A stretch of DNA of 64,000 nt from Dyadobacter soli (GCF_900101885.1 NZ_FNAN01000004.1:62001-126000); one strand, 5' to 3'. Positions 23,809 through 32,543 are shown, counted from the stretch's first letter. Program-made: numbers and translations. Notes: a model not told the origin generated them from the sequence alone.

Positions 23809-25626
23809 TTGAAACTACTTTACAGAATCGCTTTCTGGTGTATCTGCGTTTGCTTGCTCTCTCGCCCCATTTCGGCCCAGGATTTGCTGGAAAAACGCAT
23901 TAATCTAAAAGTGACCAACCAGCCACTCGACGAAACTTTGCAAAAAATCGGCAATATCGGCGGTTTCAGCTTTTCATACAGCCCGGATATGATCGATGTC
24001 AAAAGCCGTGTGTCTATCCAGGCGGAAAACCGCAGTATACGCGAAATACTGGTCGCCATTTTTAAAGACAAAGTCACCTTCAAGGAACGCCGCAAGTACA
24101 TTATCCTTCAAAAAAAAGCGGAAACCGAAAAGCCGGAAATACCTGAAGACTTCGATCTGAACGGCTACATTATCGACAATAAAACAGGCAAAAAGCTCGC
24201 TAATGCCAGTATTTTCGAATCGGTGACACTAGCTTCCGCGGTCAGTAATCAATATGGTTATTACAAAATTCGCCTTCCGGCGGCACGCTCTTCGCTTCGG
24301 CTGGAAGTCCGGCGGGAGGATTACATCGGCAAATCCATTCCGATCCCCACGCGCAAGGACACCTATTTACAGATTTCACTCAACCCGGATACGCTGAAAC
24401 CCATTTCGGGAAAGGTCGCGACGCACACACCCGTGCAGGTGGATTCGCTGCATACCAAAGTGGCCATTCCCCAATTCGAAGTGGCGAAAGTGGAACTGCC
24501 GCGCGACACCATGTTTATCGACAGTTCGGCCAGCGGGAAAGCCATCACCTGGGAAGATTACGAATCGCTTCGCAAAAAATACCGGCGCGTGCAGAACAAA
24601 TTCGTGAGCGCATTCGCTTCCGCCAAGCAGGCCGTGCACACCCGGAACATTGAAGACACGCTCTATGCGCCCTTCCAGGCGTCTGTTTTGCCGTTTCTGG
24701 GTACGAATCACGGCCTGAGCGGGAATATTGTGAATGAATATTCCATTAACCTCATCGCCGGTTATTCGCTGGGGGTGTCCAAATTTGAGATCGGTAGTTT
24801 GATCAACGTCGTGCGGGGGAATGTTACGGGCTTTCAGTTCGCGGGCGTGAGTAACATCGTAGGCAATGATGTAGTGGGTTTTCAATATGCCAATGCGCTC
24901 AACATGACGCTCGGTAACTTCACCGGCTTCCAGGGAACACATCTGCTCAACTATATAGGACATAATTTAAACGGCGTCCAGGTTGCAGGTGTGGGTAACG
25001 TGGTGGTGGGCGAATTGCGCGGCTATCAGTTTGCGGCCGGTTATAACTATGCGCATACGGTCAAAAAAGGTCACCAGATCGGCGCCGTCAACTACTCGGA
25101 CTCTACGGCTACCGTTCCATTCGGGCTATTCAGCTGGGTGCATAGCAATGGTTACCGCCGCTACGAGTTCTCAACAGACGAGTTCAACTACTTTAATACC
25201 GCATTCAAAACGGGGGTAATGCGCTTTTACAACATTTTCAACCTCGGTTTCAGCGGCCTGGCCAAAGATAAGCCGCTCTTTACTATTGGTTACGGCTTCG
25301 GAACGGCGCAAAACCTGGGAAGAGGATGGAGCGCCAATGCGGATCTCACGGGGAGCCTGGTGCTACTTGAACATAATATCGAAGACGACATTAGCCAGGG
25401 GATCGTCAAGTTCACGTTAGGAATGGAAAAGAAAATAGGCGGGAGATTCGCGCTATTCGCAGGTCCGTCGATCAACACTTTCTTCGCCAAGCATTCGGGC
25501 CTGATCAATCCGGAAGCCAAAAAAGGGCTTTCACCCGTTTGGGTAGGGGAAAAACCCGACGGTTCGAGTAAAGTTTACGGCTGGATCGGGTTCCAGGCCG
25601 GGATACGGTTTTTGAATAAAATGTGA
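23809..25626 (+). CDS. STN-domain outer-membrane protein with CarboxypepD-like domain and surface repeats
   Basis: 605 residues from a TTG at 23809, which gives the signal peptide MKLLYRIAFWCICVCLLS ending PISAQ; there is no ATG near. Residues about 28-98 are an STN domain (NQPLDETLQKIGNIGGFSFS, IREILVAIFKDK), the part that meets FecR in signalling transporters. About 117-180 is a CarboxypepD_reg-like beta sandwich (NGYIIDNKTGKKLANASI). From about 320 to 425 there is a repeat like the LA_2272 surface family (GFQFAGVSNIVGNDVVGFQ, GFQGTHLLNYIGHNLNGVQ), then barrel-like strands to the end. A SusC/TonB-receptor plug and barrel is not seen, so this is a signalling protein without the usual transporter. 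Confidence 0.85.
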   Translation: MKLLYRIAFWCICVCLLSRPISAQDLLEKRINLKVTNQPLDETLQKIGNIGGFSFSYSPDMIDVKSRVSIQAENRSIREILVAIFKDKVTFKERRKYIILQKKAETEKPEIPEDFDLNGYIIDNKTGKKLANASIFESVTLASAVSNQYGYYKIRLPAARSSLRLEVRREDYIGKSIPIPTRKDTYLQISLNPDTLKPISGKVATHTPVQVDSLHTKVAIPQFEVAKVELPRDTMFIDSSASGKAITWEDYESLRKKYRRVQNKFVSAFASAKQAVHTRNIEDTLYAPFQASVLPFLGTNHGLSGNIVNEYSINLIAGYSLGVSKFEIGSLINVVRGNVTGFQFAGVSNIVGNDVVGFQYANALNMTLGNFTGFQGTHLLNYIGHNLNGVQVAGVGNVVVGELRGYQFAAGYNYAHTVKKGHQIGAVNYSDSTATVPFGLFSWVHSNGYRRYEFSTDEFNYFNTAFKTGVMRFYNIFNLGFSGLAKDKPLFTIGYGFGTAQNLGRGWSANADLTGSLVLLEHNIEDDISQGIVKFTLGMEKKIGGRFALFAGPSINTFFAKHSGLINPEAKKGLSPVWVGEKPDGSSKVYGWIGFQAGIRFLNKM

Positions 25627-25631
25627 GATTA

Positions 25632-25964
25632 CTATTTCTGGGGGATTTCTGAAAGCAGCTGGTTCAGTTCGTCGTCAGAGATGTCTGATTGTTCCGATTT
25701 GTCGTAAATCGAAATCAGAAATACTTTGTTTTGAACCACTTTCACATGAGTAATCACCCTCGCTCCTCCCCGCTTTCCCTTACCTTTCGACTTAATGGAT
25801 AGTCGAATTTTGTAAAAGCCTTTGGGAAGTGCTGTTCCGATAAACGGATTACTTTCAAGTTGTTCGATCAAGTCGAGAAGCTCGTTGGCCAATGACGAAA
25901 ATTTCTTTTTGAGCCTTTTAGCTTCCTTTTCAAAGTTCGGCAGGGTCTCGACTTCAAAACTCAT
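25632..25964 (-). CDS. RelE/ParE-family toxin-like protein
   Basis: 110 residues with the RelE/ParE layout: an N-terminal strand and helical hairpin (FEVETLPNFEKEAKRLKKKF), then strands with basic residues (GFYKIRLSIKSKGKGKRGGA, ARVITHVKVVQNKVFLISIY) and the DKSEQSDIS ending typical of the group. RelE toxins cleave mRNA in the ribosome; ParE toxins poison gyrase; which applies is unclear. The start overlaps the stop of the upstream small antitoxin-like gene by 4 bases (ATGA), the usual translational coupling. Confidence 0.85.
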   Translation of the reverse strand: MSFEVETLPNFEKEAKRLKKKFSSLANELLDLIEQLESNPFIGTALPKGFYKIRLSIKSKGKGKRGGARVITHVKVVQNKVFLISIYDKSEQSDISDDELNQLLSEIPQK

Positions 25965-26176
25965 AGTTCTTTGAGGAAATCACGTGCCGAACGTGTTTTC
26001 AGTTTTCCTTCTTCGACCAAAGACAACTGCTTAACGCCTTCCCTGATATTCGCGTGAACCTCCTCATCCGAGTCTTCCGCAGCCTCCTCGCTCACTTTTA
26101 CGAACGGGAATTTATTTAAAAGATCGCGTAAGAAGTTAAGCTCATGATCCTCCACTTCGACTGTTAGCGTAGCCAT
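25961..26176 (-). CDS. Antitoxin-like protein paired with RelE/ParE toxin
   Basis: 71 residues, acidic in the middle (SEEAAEDSDEEVHANIREG) with a short C-terminal basic segment (KLKTRSARDFLKEL). The N terminus (TLTVEVEDHELNFLRDLLNK) has the strand-helix texture of small antitoxins. It is upstream of the toxin and overlaps it by 4 bases, the standard order for type II modules. I recognise no named antitoxin family; the role follows from position, size and charge. Confidence 0.75.
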   Translation of the reverse strand: MATLTVEVEDHELNFLRDLLNKFPFVKVSEEAAEDSDEEVHANIREGVKQLSLVEEGKLKTRSARDFLKEL

Positions 26177-26226
26177 AGCATCAGTTTTAATTTTAATAAA
26201 TATAACAAAACCCTACCTCATTCCCA

Positions 26227-28287
26227 TCAAAACCCAATCCGTTTCCGCCCGTTCTGCACAGCTGCGCCTTGTACGTACGCGCGCAGTTCCGCGAGTTCTT
26301 TCTCAAAACCACCCGACAGTATCGGGAAGCGGCACCAGGAGCGGGGGTCGAGATTGCGATCGTCGAGATGAAAGGATGGGGCGTAGCGCTCGCGCTTCCA
26401 TTGGTTGCGGCTCCATAGTTTAAAGAATCTTTCCGTCCAGCCGAGCAGCTGTTCCACACTATAAATGTCTTTGTAGCGCACATACAGATTTCTGTACGAC
26501 TCCAAAGGCGACTTTTTATCTCTGATCGCAAATCCTTCCAAATCATTGAGGAACTCGTAAGGCATCAGATCGGCCTCGTCCGTCTGCGTTTGGGCGAGCG
26601 GGCGGAGTTCGGCAGTCGGTTGCAGGCTGTTCACTTTCTTCAAACCTTCAATGCGAATATGCCTGCCCTTCACTTCACAGCCAACCGTTTCGAGCCAGCG
26701 GAGCCATTGTCGCAGGTAATGCTTATCAATGCCAGCGAGCGGACTAATGCTGCCGGAAGTATCGCCATCCATGGTAGCATAACCCACAGCGGCTTCCGAG
26801 CGGTTGGAAGTAGCTAGCAAGAGGTGGTTCGACAAGTTGGTCAGCAGCCAAACTCCCGGGGCACGAACCCTCGCCTGAATGTTCTGTAATGCGATATCAT
26901 CCTGATCCCAGGTCAGCTTGCGGCCGATCTGGCCTTCAATAAGGCCCTTATAGGTTTCGACGAGCCCGTTGATATTCACGTTATAAAATGTAGAACCAAT
27001 GGATTCTGCGAGCGATTGTGCCGATTCAAGCGTATCGGAAGAGCTATTTTCGGTGCCCTGGTAAATATTGTGGATCAAAACTTTGGCCAAATCTTCCTCC
27101 GTTTTGGCAGACTGAATGTCTTTGATATAAGAAAGTTTCTGCTTGAAGCGATCCATACCGATGCTTTCGTCGGCCAGCCGGATCATTAACCCGCCCAATG
27201 CAGTGCAGGCGCAGGAATCGGCCCCGCCGGAAAGCGATATCGTAAATCCATTCGAACGGCTTTTTCGCAGGTAATCAAACAATGCAAGACATTCCGCCCT
27301 GGCGAACTCCTCTTCCTTCAATGCACCGCCCTTTTCAAACGGCTCGATTTCCGGGATTTGAGGTAACACCGGTTCGATTTCCGGGAAGTCGAACCGCGCG
27401 GGAATGCGCCATGTGCGCTCCTTCGAGGAAGCCGCTATTTTGCTTTGCACCTGACTCAAACGAGTATACTCCGTATCGATCACCGCCGTCGTGATCACAT
27501 AATCCTCGTAACTGAACCGCGGGCTCGAAGCCAGCAGATCACCGTTCGAAGCAATCATCGCATCACCATCGTAAACGGCCCTTCCGGCCTCATTACCCAG
27601 CAGATTCGTATAAATATAACTGCATGAAAATGACCGGGATGCGTCTACAACCAGCTTTTCACGCACCATAAACTTGTTGAATGCGAAATGGCTCGCGCTG
27701 GGGTTCAGGATAATGTCGACACCGCGCTCGTAATGCCTGCGCGCAGGACGATTGGCTACCCAGCCGTCCTCGCAAATCTCGAATGCAATCTTCACGCCAT
27801 GCGAACCACCCTGGATCGGGCCGGGGGACACATCGAAAATCACATCGCCGATCGGGTAAAACATCTGGTTCACCTCGATGCTTTCCACCGCGCCCGGCTG
27901 CCACGGCCTGAACCACCGCGCTTCGTAATGAATGCCGTTGTTCGCCAGGTTTTGTTTACAGTAAAAACCGGCGATTTGCTTGTTGGATATGAGGCAGGCC
28001 GCATTGTACAAACTCCCGTTATGCCGCAACGGCAAACCTACCGCCACGATCATTCCCGCCGTTTCCTCCGCGATTTCGAGCAGGCACCTTTGCGACTGTT
28101 CCACCATATCGGGCGCGAAAAAGTAGTCCTCGCAGCCGTAACCCGAAATGCACAACTCAGGCAGGCACAGCAGGCTTACATCCAGCTTTCTGGCCGCCCT
28201 GATCGCGTCGATGATATTTCGGGTATTGGCCTCCCAGGCCATGGGTGTCTGGTTTACAACTCCGGAAGCAACTTTGATCAATGGCAT
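26227..28287 (-). CDS. nadE: Glutamine-dependent NAD+ synthetase
   Basis: 686 residues, the two-domain size. The N-terminal nitrilase/glutaminase domain (about 1-300) has the triad: Glu44 in CLPELCISGYGCED, Lys in the region of YCKQNLANNG, and Cys in KIAFEICEDGW. The C-terminal synthetase domain has the PP-loop FTISLSGGADSCACTAL, SNRSEAAVGYATMDGDTSG, and the Ser/Thr-rich ATP-binding regions. It converts nicotinic acid adenine dinucleotide plus glutamine and ATP to NAD+. It is divergent from the ABC permease gene with about 108 bp between them. Confidence 0.96.
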   Translation of the reverse strand: MPLIKVASGVVNQTPMAWEANTRNIIDAIRAARKLDVSLLCLPELCISGYGCEDYFFAPDMVEQSQRCLLEIAEETAGMIVAVGLPLRHNGSLYNAACLISNKQIAGFYCKQNLANNGIHYEARWFRPWQPGAVESIEVNQMFYPIGDVIFDVSPGPIQGGSHGVKIAFEICEDGWVANRPARRHYERGVDIILNPSASHFAFNKFMVREKLVVDASRSFSCSYIYTNLLGNEAGRAVYDGDAMIASNGDLLASSPRFSYEDYVITTAVIDTEYTRLSQVQSKIAASSKERTWRIPARFDFPEIEPVLPQIPEIEPFEKGGALKEEEFARAECLALFDYLRKSRSNGFTISLSGGADSCACTALGGLMIRLADESIGMDRFKQKLSYIKDIQSAKTEEDLAKVLIHNIYQGTENSSSDTLESAQSLAESIGSTFYNVNINGLVETYKGLIEGQIGRKLTWDQDDIALQNIQARVRAPGVWLLTNLSNHLLLATSNRSEAAVGYATMDGDTSGSISPLAGIDKHYLRQWLRWLETVGCEVKGRHIRIEGLKKVNSLQPTAELRPLAQTQTDEADLMPYEFLNDLEGFAIRDKKSPLESYRNLYVRYKDIYSVEQLLGWTERFFKLWSRNQWKRERYAPSFHLDDRNLDPRSWCRFPILSGGFEKELAELRAYVQGAAVQNGRKRIGF

Positions 28288-28333
28288 GGACGATGGTATG
28301 GTTTTCGGATCGAACTTAATAAAAAAATGCCTT

Positions 28334-28365
28334 TTTCGAACCGCTAAGGTTTTTTCCTATTTTTG
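28334..28365 (+). promoter_or_regulatory. Promoter of the FtsX-like permease gene
   Basis: TATTTTTG at 28358-28365 matches the -7 consensus exactly, with TTTC at 28334-28337 (one base off TTTG) at a 20-nt spacing. The -7 element overlaps a TTG codon at 28363, which therefore cannot be the translation start if this promoter is used. Confidence 0.6.
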
Positions 28366-28395
28366 TCAACAACTAATTTAAAGAACAGATTCCTC

Positions 28396-29631
28396 TTGCA
28401 ATTTCCCTCATTCATCGCCAAACGGATACGCCATAACGAAGCAGGATCGTTTTCTGCCACAGTTTCGCGGATCGGCGTGGCCAGTATTGCCATTGGTGTT
28501 GCGGTGGGAATCATCGCCTTTGCGGTGCTGCTGGGCTTCAAGCAAACCATCCAACAAAAAATATTCCTTTTCAGCGCGCATATCAATGTAAATGCGTTTT
28601 CCCAGGGTAATACTTACGAAGAAGCCCCGCTGCCGGTCAAAAATGCGGTGTCGGAAATTCTGCCGACGATCCCGGAAGTGAAGCGCTGGCAGGCCGTAGC
28701 ACACAAATCGGGCATTCTGAAAACACCCGACGAAATCAAAGGCGTAATCCTGAAAGGCGTAGGCAAAGATTATGATTGGGAAACTTTCAAACCGAACCTC
28801 AGGGAAGGAAAGCTCATCGACCGCACCGATTCGTCGTCCGTCAACTACGGCTACTCGTCCCAGATCCTGATCAGCCGGAAGATAGCGACGCAAATGCGCC
28901 TCAAAACGGGTGACGACGTGATCATGTATTCACTCCAAAATCCGCCCAGGCCACGCAAGCTGGTCGTTTCGGGTATCTATGAAACCGAAATGGAGGAATT
29001 CGACAACAACCTGATTATCGGGGACATTGGCCTGGTGCAGCGACTGAATGGCTGGGGTGCGGATTCCATCGGTACTTATGAAATTTACCTCAAAGATTTT
29101 TACGACCTCGACGCGGTTACCCATAAGCTCCGCCGCGAGTTGCCGCCCGGACTGTTCCTGCAAAAAGTAACAAGCCTTTTTCCGCAAATTTTCGACTGGC
29201 TCGTGCTGCTCGACCGCAATACGGCCGTATTCCTCGTGCTAATCCTGTTCGTGGCCTGTTTCAATATGATTTCGATCCTGCTCGTCATGATCATGGAAAG
29301 AACGCCGCTGATCGGGCTGCTCAAAACGCTCGGGAGTCCTAACCGGCAAATCCGGATGATTTTTTTTCAGGTTGGCCTGGACATGGTCCGTAAAGGTATT
29401 GTCATCGGCAATGCAGCCGGCTTACTGCTATGCTGGCTGCAATACCAGTTCAAACTCATCCCGCTCGACCCGGTCAATTATTACATGGATACCGTACCCA
29501 TTGTATTCGACTGGGCAATTTTCGCGATAGTCAATGTAGTCACCGTCATCATCACAGCCGCCATCCTACTCATCCCGACGCTCATCATCACGCGGATTCA
29601 GCCTATCAAAGCATTGTTGTTCAAGAAGTAG
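28396..29631 (+). CDS. FtsX/LolC-like ABC transporter permease
   Basis: 411 residues from the TTG at 28396 (MQFPSFIAKRIRHNEAGSFS), chosen because an upstream in-frame TTG lies within the promoter. It has the four-helix plan of LolC/E and MacB: one helix near residue 30 (IGVASIAIGVAVGIIAFAV), a large periplasmic domain (about 55-270), then three helices (FLVLILFVACFNMISILLVM, GIVIGNAAGLLLCWLQY, WAIFAIVNVVTVIITAAILL). The motif MERTPLIGLLKTLGSPNRQI between helices is the FtsX-family coupling region. Such permeases, with an ATPase not encoded here, move lipoproteins to the outer membrane. The 3' end overlaps the convergent RES toxin gene by 11 bp. Confidence 0.88.
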   Translation: MQFPSFIAKRIRHNEAGSFSATVSRIGVASIAIGVAVGIIAFAVLLGFKQTIQQKIFLFSAHINVNAFSQGNTYEEAPLPVKNAVSEILPTIPEVKRWQAVAHKSGILKTPDEIKGVILKGVGKDYDWETFKPNLREGKLIDRTDSSSVNYGYSSQILISRKIATQMRLKTGDDVIMYSLQNPPRPRKLVVSGIYETEMEEFDNNLIIGDIGLVQRLNGWGADSIGTYEIYLKDFYDLDAVTHKLRRELPPGLFLQKVTSLFPQIFDWLVLLDRNTAVFLVLILFVACFNMISILLVMIMERTPLIGLLKTLGSPNRQIRMIFFQVGLDMVRKGIVIGNAAGLLLCWLQYQFKLIPLDPVNYYMDTVPIVFDWAIFAIVNVVTVIITAAILLIPTLIITRIQPIKALLFKK

Positions 29632-30103
29632 GTTTTCGGGCTAAAAGTTTGGCGAGCAAACGAAGATCCGCCGAGAAATCGACCGGTGGTAAAAACTGAA
29701 TGTCACCGAATTTTTTGGCAAATGGATTCAAAATCACATTCCTTTCCGAGGGCACAATCGCCGATGGCGCGGTAAATGCTATAATGTCCGGGTCACTCAA
29801 AATCTGCTCGCCAATCCATTGCGAGTAAGAAATATCGTTCATCCAACTCTTCTTCAACTGACGATCGTCGACGTGAAAAACCAGGTTATCGTCATCAGGA
29901 ATGGTGATTTGGAGCAATGCAAGGCGCTCCATACTTTCCCGAAGCTCCGCATGGACGTACTTTTCCAATAAGGCAAGTGAAAGATTTTGGCTGGCGTAAA
30001 TGCAGGGGCAACCTATGGGATTCCAGCGCCCACCGAACAGCTTCGCGCCCGATCCCGACAAGTCATCAATGTACGCCCTCGCAGCAATGCGGTAGGCGAT
30101 CAT
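29621..30103 (-). CDS. RES-domain toxin
   Basis: 160 residues of a RES domain: the first conserved block YRIAARAYIDDLSGSGAKLF then GGRWNPIGCPCIYASQNLSL (Arg of the RES motif), the acidic ALLEKYVHAEL (Glu), and SERNVILNPFAKKF (Ser). RES toxins degrade NAD+ or ADP-ribosylate targets and stop growth. It is coupled to the upstream Xre/ParS-type antitoxin by a 4-base overlap. The 3' end overlaps the end of the FtsX-like permease gene by 11 bp in convergent orientation. Confidence 0.92.
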   Translation of the reverse strand: MIAYRIAARAYIDDLSGSGAKLFGGRWNPIGCPCIYASQNLSLALLEKYVHAELRESMERLALLQITIPDDDNLVFHVDDRQLKKSWMNDISYSQWIGEQILSDPDIIAFTAPSAIVPSERNVILNPFAKKFGDIQFLPPVDFSADLRLLAKLLARKPTS

Positions 30104-30534
30104 ATGTACACGCCGTGTTCCATGCGCCCCAGCTCATTGCAGATCAGCTTCACGCCCCAGAACGACCGCAGCGTAGAAAAATCCTGCGTTTCGCCAAGCA
30201 CCTCCCGTGGGGTACGGAGCCATTTCTCAAACGCCCGCAAATCCCCGAATACTTCCAGGCCAAGCGCAGCCATGTTTTCAAGCTGGTATAAATGCTCGGC
30301 ATACAGCCCCTCAAAAGGCTTATCTTCTTTCAAATACCGATGCAAAGTCCTGTCACTGATGTGCAGAATTTCAGCCCATTCAAGCTGCGTAAAAAGAAAC
30401 TTTTCAGAAAGCTCCTGAAAGCGCTCAACCGGAAATAAATCCACGGCTTTGCGCGCCACATACAACACTTCGGGCTCCTCGGCGATACGCAGAGGGGCTA
30501 CCTGGTCATACTTTTGATATTGAATCGTTTTCAT
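30100..30534 (-). CDS. Xre/MbcA/ParS-type antitoxin
   Basis: 144 residues. The N-terminal half has a helix-turn-helix (FTQLEWAEILHISDRTLHRY, LKEDKPFEGLYAEHLYQLEN); the C-terminal half is the ParS/MbcA toxin-binding domain (GDLRAFEKWLRTPREVLG, FWGVKLICNELGRMEHGVYI) with the conserved ending that enters the RES active site. Together with the downstream RES protein it is a complete type II module. I could not find a convincing operator palindrome or -7 element in the 76 bp upstream. Confidence 0.92.
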   Translation of the reverse strand: MKTIQYQKYDQVAPLRIAEEPEVLYVARKAVDLFPVERFQELSEKFLFTQLEWAEILHISDRTLHRYLKEDKPFEGLYAEHLYQLENMAALGLEVFGDLRAFEKWLRTPREVLGETQDFSTLRSFWGVKLICNELGRMEHGVYI

Positions 30535-30610
30535 ACCGTCCGAAATTTGTCAGATTAAGTTACGACTTTTTTCGAAGGTATCAAATTCCTAACTAGCCTT
30601 CCAAATCTTT

Positions 30611-31771
30611 TTACCAAAGTGCCCTCCTCAACAATTCTGCGGCTTTCAGCAAGGTCTCATCATGCTTGGCGAAGCAAAATCGGAGTGTTTTGAAGTCAGT
30701 TTCTCTGCCATAGAATGCAGACACGGGTATTGAAGCGACACCCACTTCCCTCGTAAGCCGCTCAGCGAGCGCGAGGTCGTTTTCGTCGGATAAATTGGCG
30801 TAGGAAACATTCTGAAAGAAGCTGCCTTCCGATGGTTTCAGCACAAAACCGATGTCCTTAATGGCTTCGTTGAACAGATCTCTTTTGCGCTCGTAGAATG
30901 CAGCAAGCGACAGATAATGCTCCGGTTCGCCGAGGTACTCGGCCACAGCGAATTGAAACGGTGTAACGACGCTGAATACCAGGAATTGATGGATTTTACG
31001 GAATTCCGCAGTCAAATCCGCAGGAGCCAGGCAATACCCGAGTTTCCAGCCGGTCGTATGGAATGTCTTCCCGAAAGAACCACACACAAAACTGCGCTCG
31101 GCCAGCGACAGAATAGATGCCACCGAAATATGTTGCCGACCGTCAAAAACTATGTATTCATAAACCTCATCGCTGATCACGATCAGGTCGTGCTCTTCGG
31201 CTAGCAATGCAAGCGCCTGTAAATCCGAAGCCGCCCAGACCTTGCCGGTGGGGTTGTGCGGCGTATTGATGACGATCGCTCGTGTTTTTCCAGTAATGCG
31301 CGCCTTCACCGCTTCCCAATCGACGGATTCATAATGCGGATCGAGCGTTACAAATACGGGGATACCTCCGCTGAGCTCGATCGCAGGTACATAACTATCA
31401 TAAGCAGGCTCAAACACGATCACCTCATCACCCGGATGCACCACGGTGCTGATCGCCACGAACAATGCTTCGGTAGCGCCGCTGGTAACGGTAACCTCCG
31501 TCACGGGATGATACTCCCGGCCGGACGCCTCGAAAGTCTTCTTCGCAATCGCTTCGCGCAAGGGTAATGCACCCGGCATAGGCGCATACTGGTTCTTACC
31601 CGACCGCACATATTGGTCGACAAGCCGCTGCAAGTCCGGCGAGCAATCGAACTCCGGGAAACCCTGCGCCAGGTTCAGCGCCCTGTGCTCTTCGGCCAGC
31701 GCCGACATTTTGGTAAAAATGGTAGTCCCGACGTTGGGAAGCTTCGATTGCAACCGGTTTTTCAACAACAT
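30611..31771 (-). CDS. Methionine aminotransferase-like PLP enzyme (YbdL family)
   Basis: 386 residues from the ATG at 31771 (MLLKNRLQSKLPNVGTTIF); an upstream ATG in the frame would run through a hairpin. Fold-type I aminotransferase features: GFPEFDCSPDLQ, QYAPMPGALPLREAI, TSGATEALFVAI, FEPAYDSYVP, NTPHNPTGKVW with the cofactor Asn, ISDEVYEYIVFDG, and GSFGKTFHTTGWKLGY with the PLP Lys, and CFAKHDETLL with the substrate Arg region just before. The closest remembered relative is E. coli YbdL, which uses methionine and aromatic amino acids. This fits loosely with metE elsewhere in the window. Confidence 0.9.
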   Translation of the reverse strand: MLLKNRLQSKLPNVGTTIFTKMSALAEEHRALNLAQGFPEFDCSPDLQRLVDQYVRSGKNQYAPMPGALPLREAIAKKTFEASGREYHPVTEVTVTSGATEALFVAISTVVHPGDEVIVFEPAYDSYVPAIELSGGIPVFVTLDPHYESVDWEAVKARITGKTRAIVINTPHNPTGKVWAASDLQALALLAEEHDLIVISDEVYEYIVFDGRQHISVASILSLAERSFVCGSFGKTFHTTGWKLGYCLAPADLTAEFRKIHQFLVFSVVTPFQFAVAEYLGEPEHYLSLAAFYERKRDLFNEAIKDIGFVLKPSEGSFFQNVSYANLSDENDLALAERLTREVGVASIPVSAFYGRETDFKTLRFCFAKHDETLLKAAELLRRALW

Positions 31772-31792
31772 ATCCAAAATCGTATTAAACAA

Positions 31793-31849
31793 ATACCGTG
31801 TCAGCGGCGAAACCAAAGATAATGCATGGTTGCCTCGCTGACACGGTAT
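31793..31849. repeat. 14-bp inverted repeat between peroxiredoxin-like and aminotransferase genes
   Basis: Perfect arms ATACCGTGTCAGCG (31793-31806) and CGCTGACACGGTAT (31836-31849), with an inner AACCA/TGGTT pair in the 29-nt loop. It begins 25 nt after the stop of the minus-strand peroxiredoxin-like gene and ends 22 nt before the next start. A short T-rich stretch (TTGTTTAAT on the minus strand) follows, so it may be that gene's terminator. Confidence 0.7.
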
Positions 31850-31873
31850 GAATGCCAAAGTATCTAATTTCCG

Positions 31874-32482
31874 CTACCGGCCGTCATAAACAGCCTTCAA
31901 AACTGCTTTAACATCGGGCGTATTGTCAAAATCTTCGTCCACAAATGCATAACCCATCCGGCGGTCGCGGCCGAGTGTGAAGAGCGAAGGCGTGAAAACC
32001 TCCTCCGAAATGCCGGCAATGCGGTCCCAGATTGGCGAAGTTTCAGAAAACACGCCATATGAGCGTGCGACGTTGTAATTTTTATCGTGGTAAATCAGCG
32101 CGCCGGCGTCCAGTTTCCGCGTAATGCGCCCGATCTCCTTTTGAGATTCATTGGTCAAAATCAGCAGCTGCCCTCCCAAAGCCTCCACCTGCGGGGCGAG
32201 TGCTTTCAGGGCTTCCAGGTGCTTCGGCGCGTAGCTGCCCCAGCAGTTGCAATAAAAACTGAGAACAAGCGGTTTGAAACGGACCAGATCGAGGATCGAG
32301 CGCGATTCGCTGTCGGCCGACGTGCTCGTGAGCGATGTCACCGGAAACCCTTCCTCATTCCTCAGATAGAATAACGGTGCCAGGTCGCCTGCCTTTGGTG
32401 GTTCGATCTGTTCTTCCGTTACCCGTTGTTTCAGCTGTAAAGTGGACACATTGCCCAGTTCGTCTTCAATTTCGTAGTACAT
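31874..32482 (-). CDS. Peroxiredoxin-like (AhpC/TSA) protein with displaced cysteines
   Basis: 202 residues with a thioredoxin-like core from about 30 to 190 (PPKAGDLAPLFYLRNEEG, RFKPLVLSFYCNCWGSYAP, EALGGQLLILTNESQKEI). In the related peroxiredoxin-like family the active-site strand reads FYRGxWCPYC; here it reads FYCNCWGSYA, so both usual Cys are Gly and Ala, and two Cys appear three and five residues earlier as a CxC. The chemistry is therefore uncertain. A strong promoter is visible upstream, so the gene is probably expressed, not decaying. Confidence 0.8.
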   Translation of the reverse strand: MYYEIEDELGNVSTLQLKQRVTEEQIEPPKAGDLAPLFYLRNEEGFPVTSLTSTSADSESRSILDLVRFKPLVLSFYCNCWGSYAPKHLEALKALAPQVEALGGQLLILTNESQKEIGRITRKLDAGALIYHDKNYNVARSYGVFSETSPIWDRIAGISEEVFTPSLFTLGRDRRMGYAFVDEDFDNTPDVKAVLKAVYDGR

Positions 32483-32511
32483 AATGCCAGGGGTCTTCTG
32501 ATTTCGGAGCT

Positions 32512-32543
32512 CAAATTTATCATTAATCTATTTATCCTACAAA
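32512..32543 (-). promoter_or_regulatory. Promoter of the peroxiredoxin-like gene
   Basis: On the minus strand TTTG (32543-32540) and TAAATTTG (32519-32512) are separated by exactly 20 nt, a full match to the Bacteroidota -33/-7 consensus. The start codon is at 32482, giving a short leader of about 25 nt. The same TAAATTTG word occurs again at 32547-32540. Confidence 0.75.
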
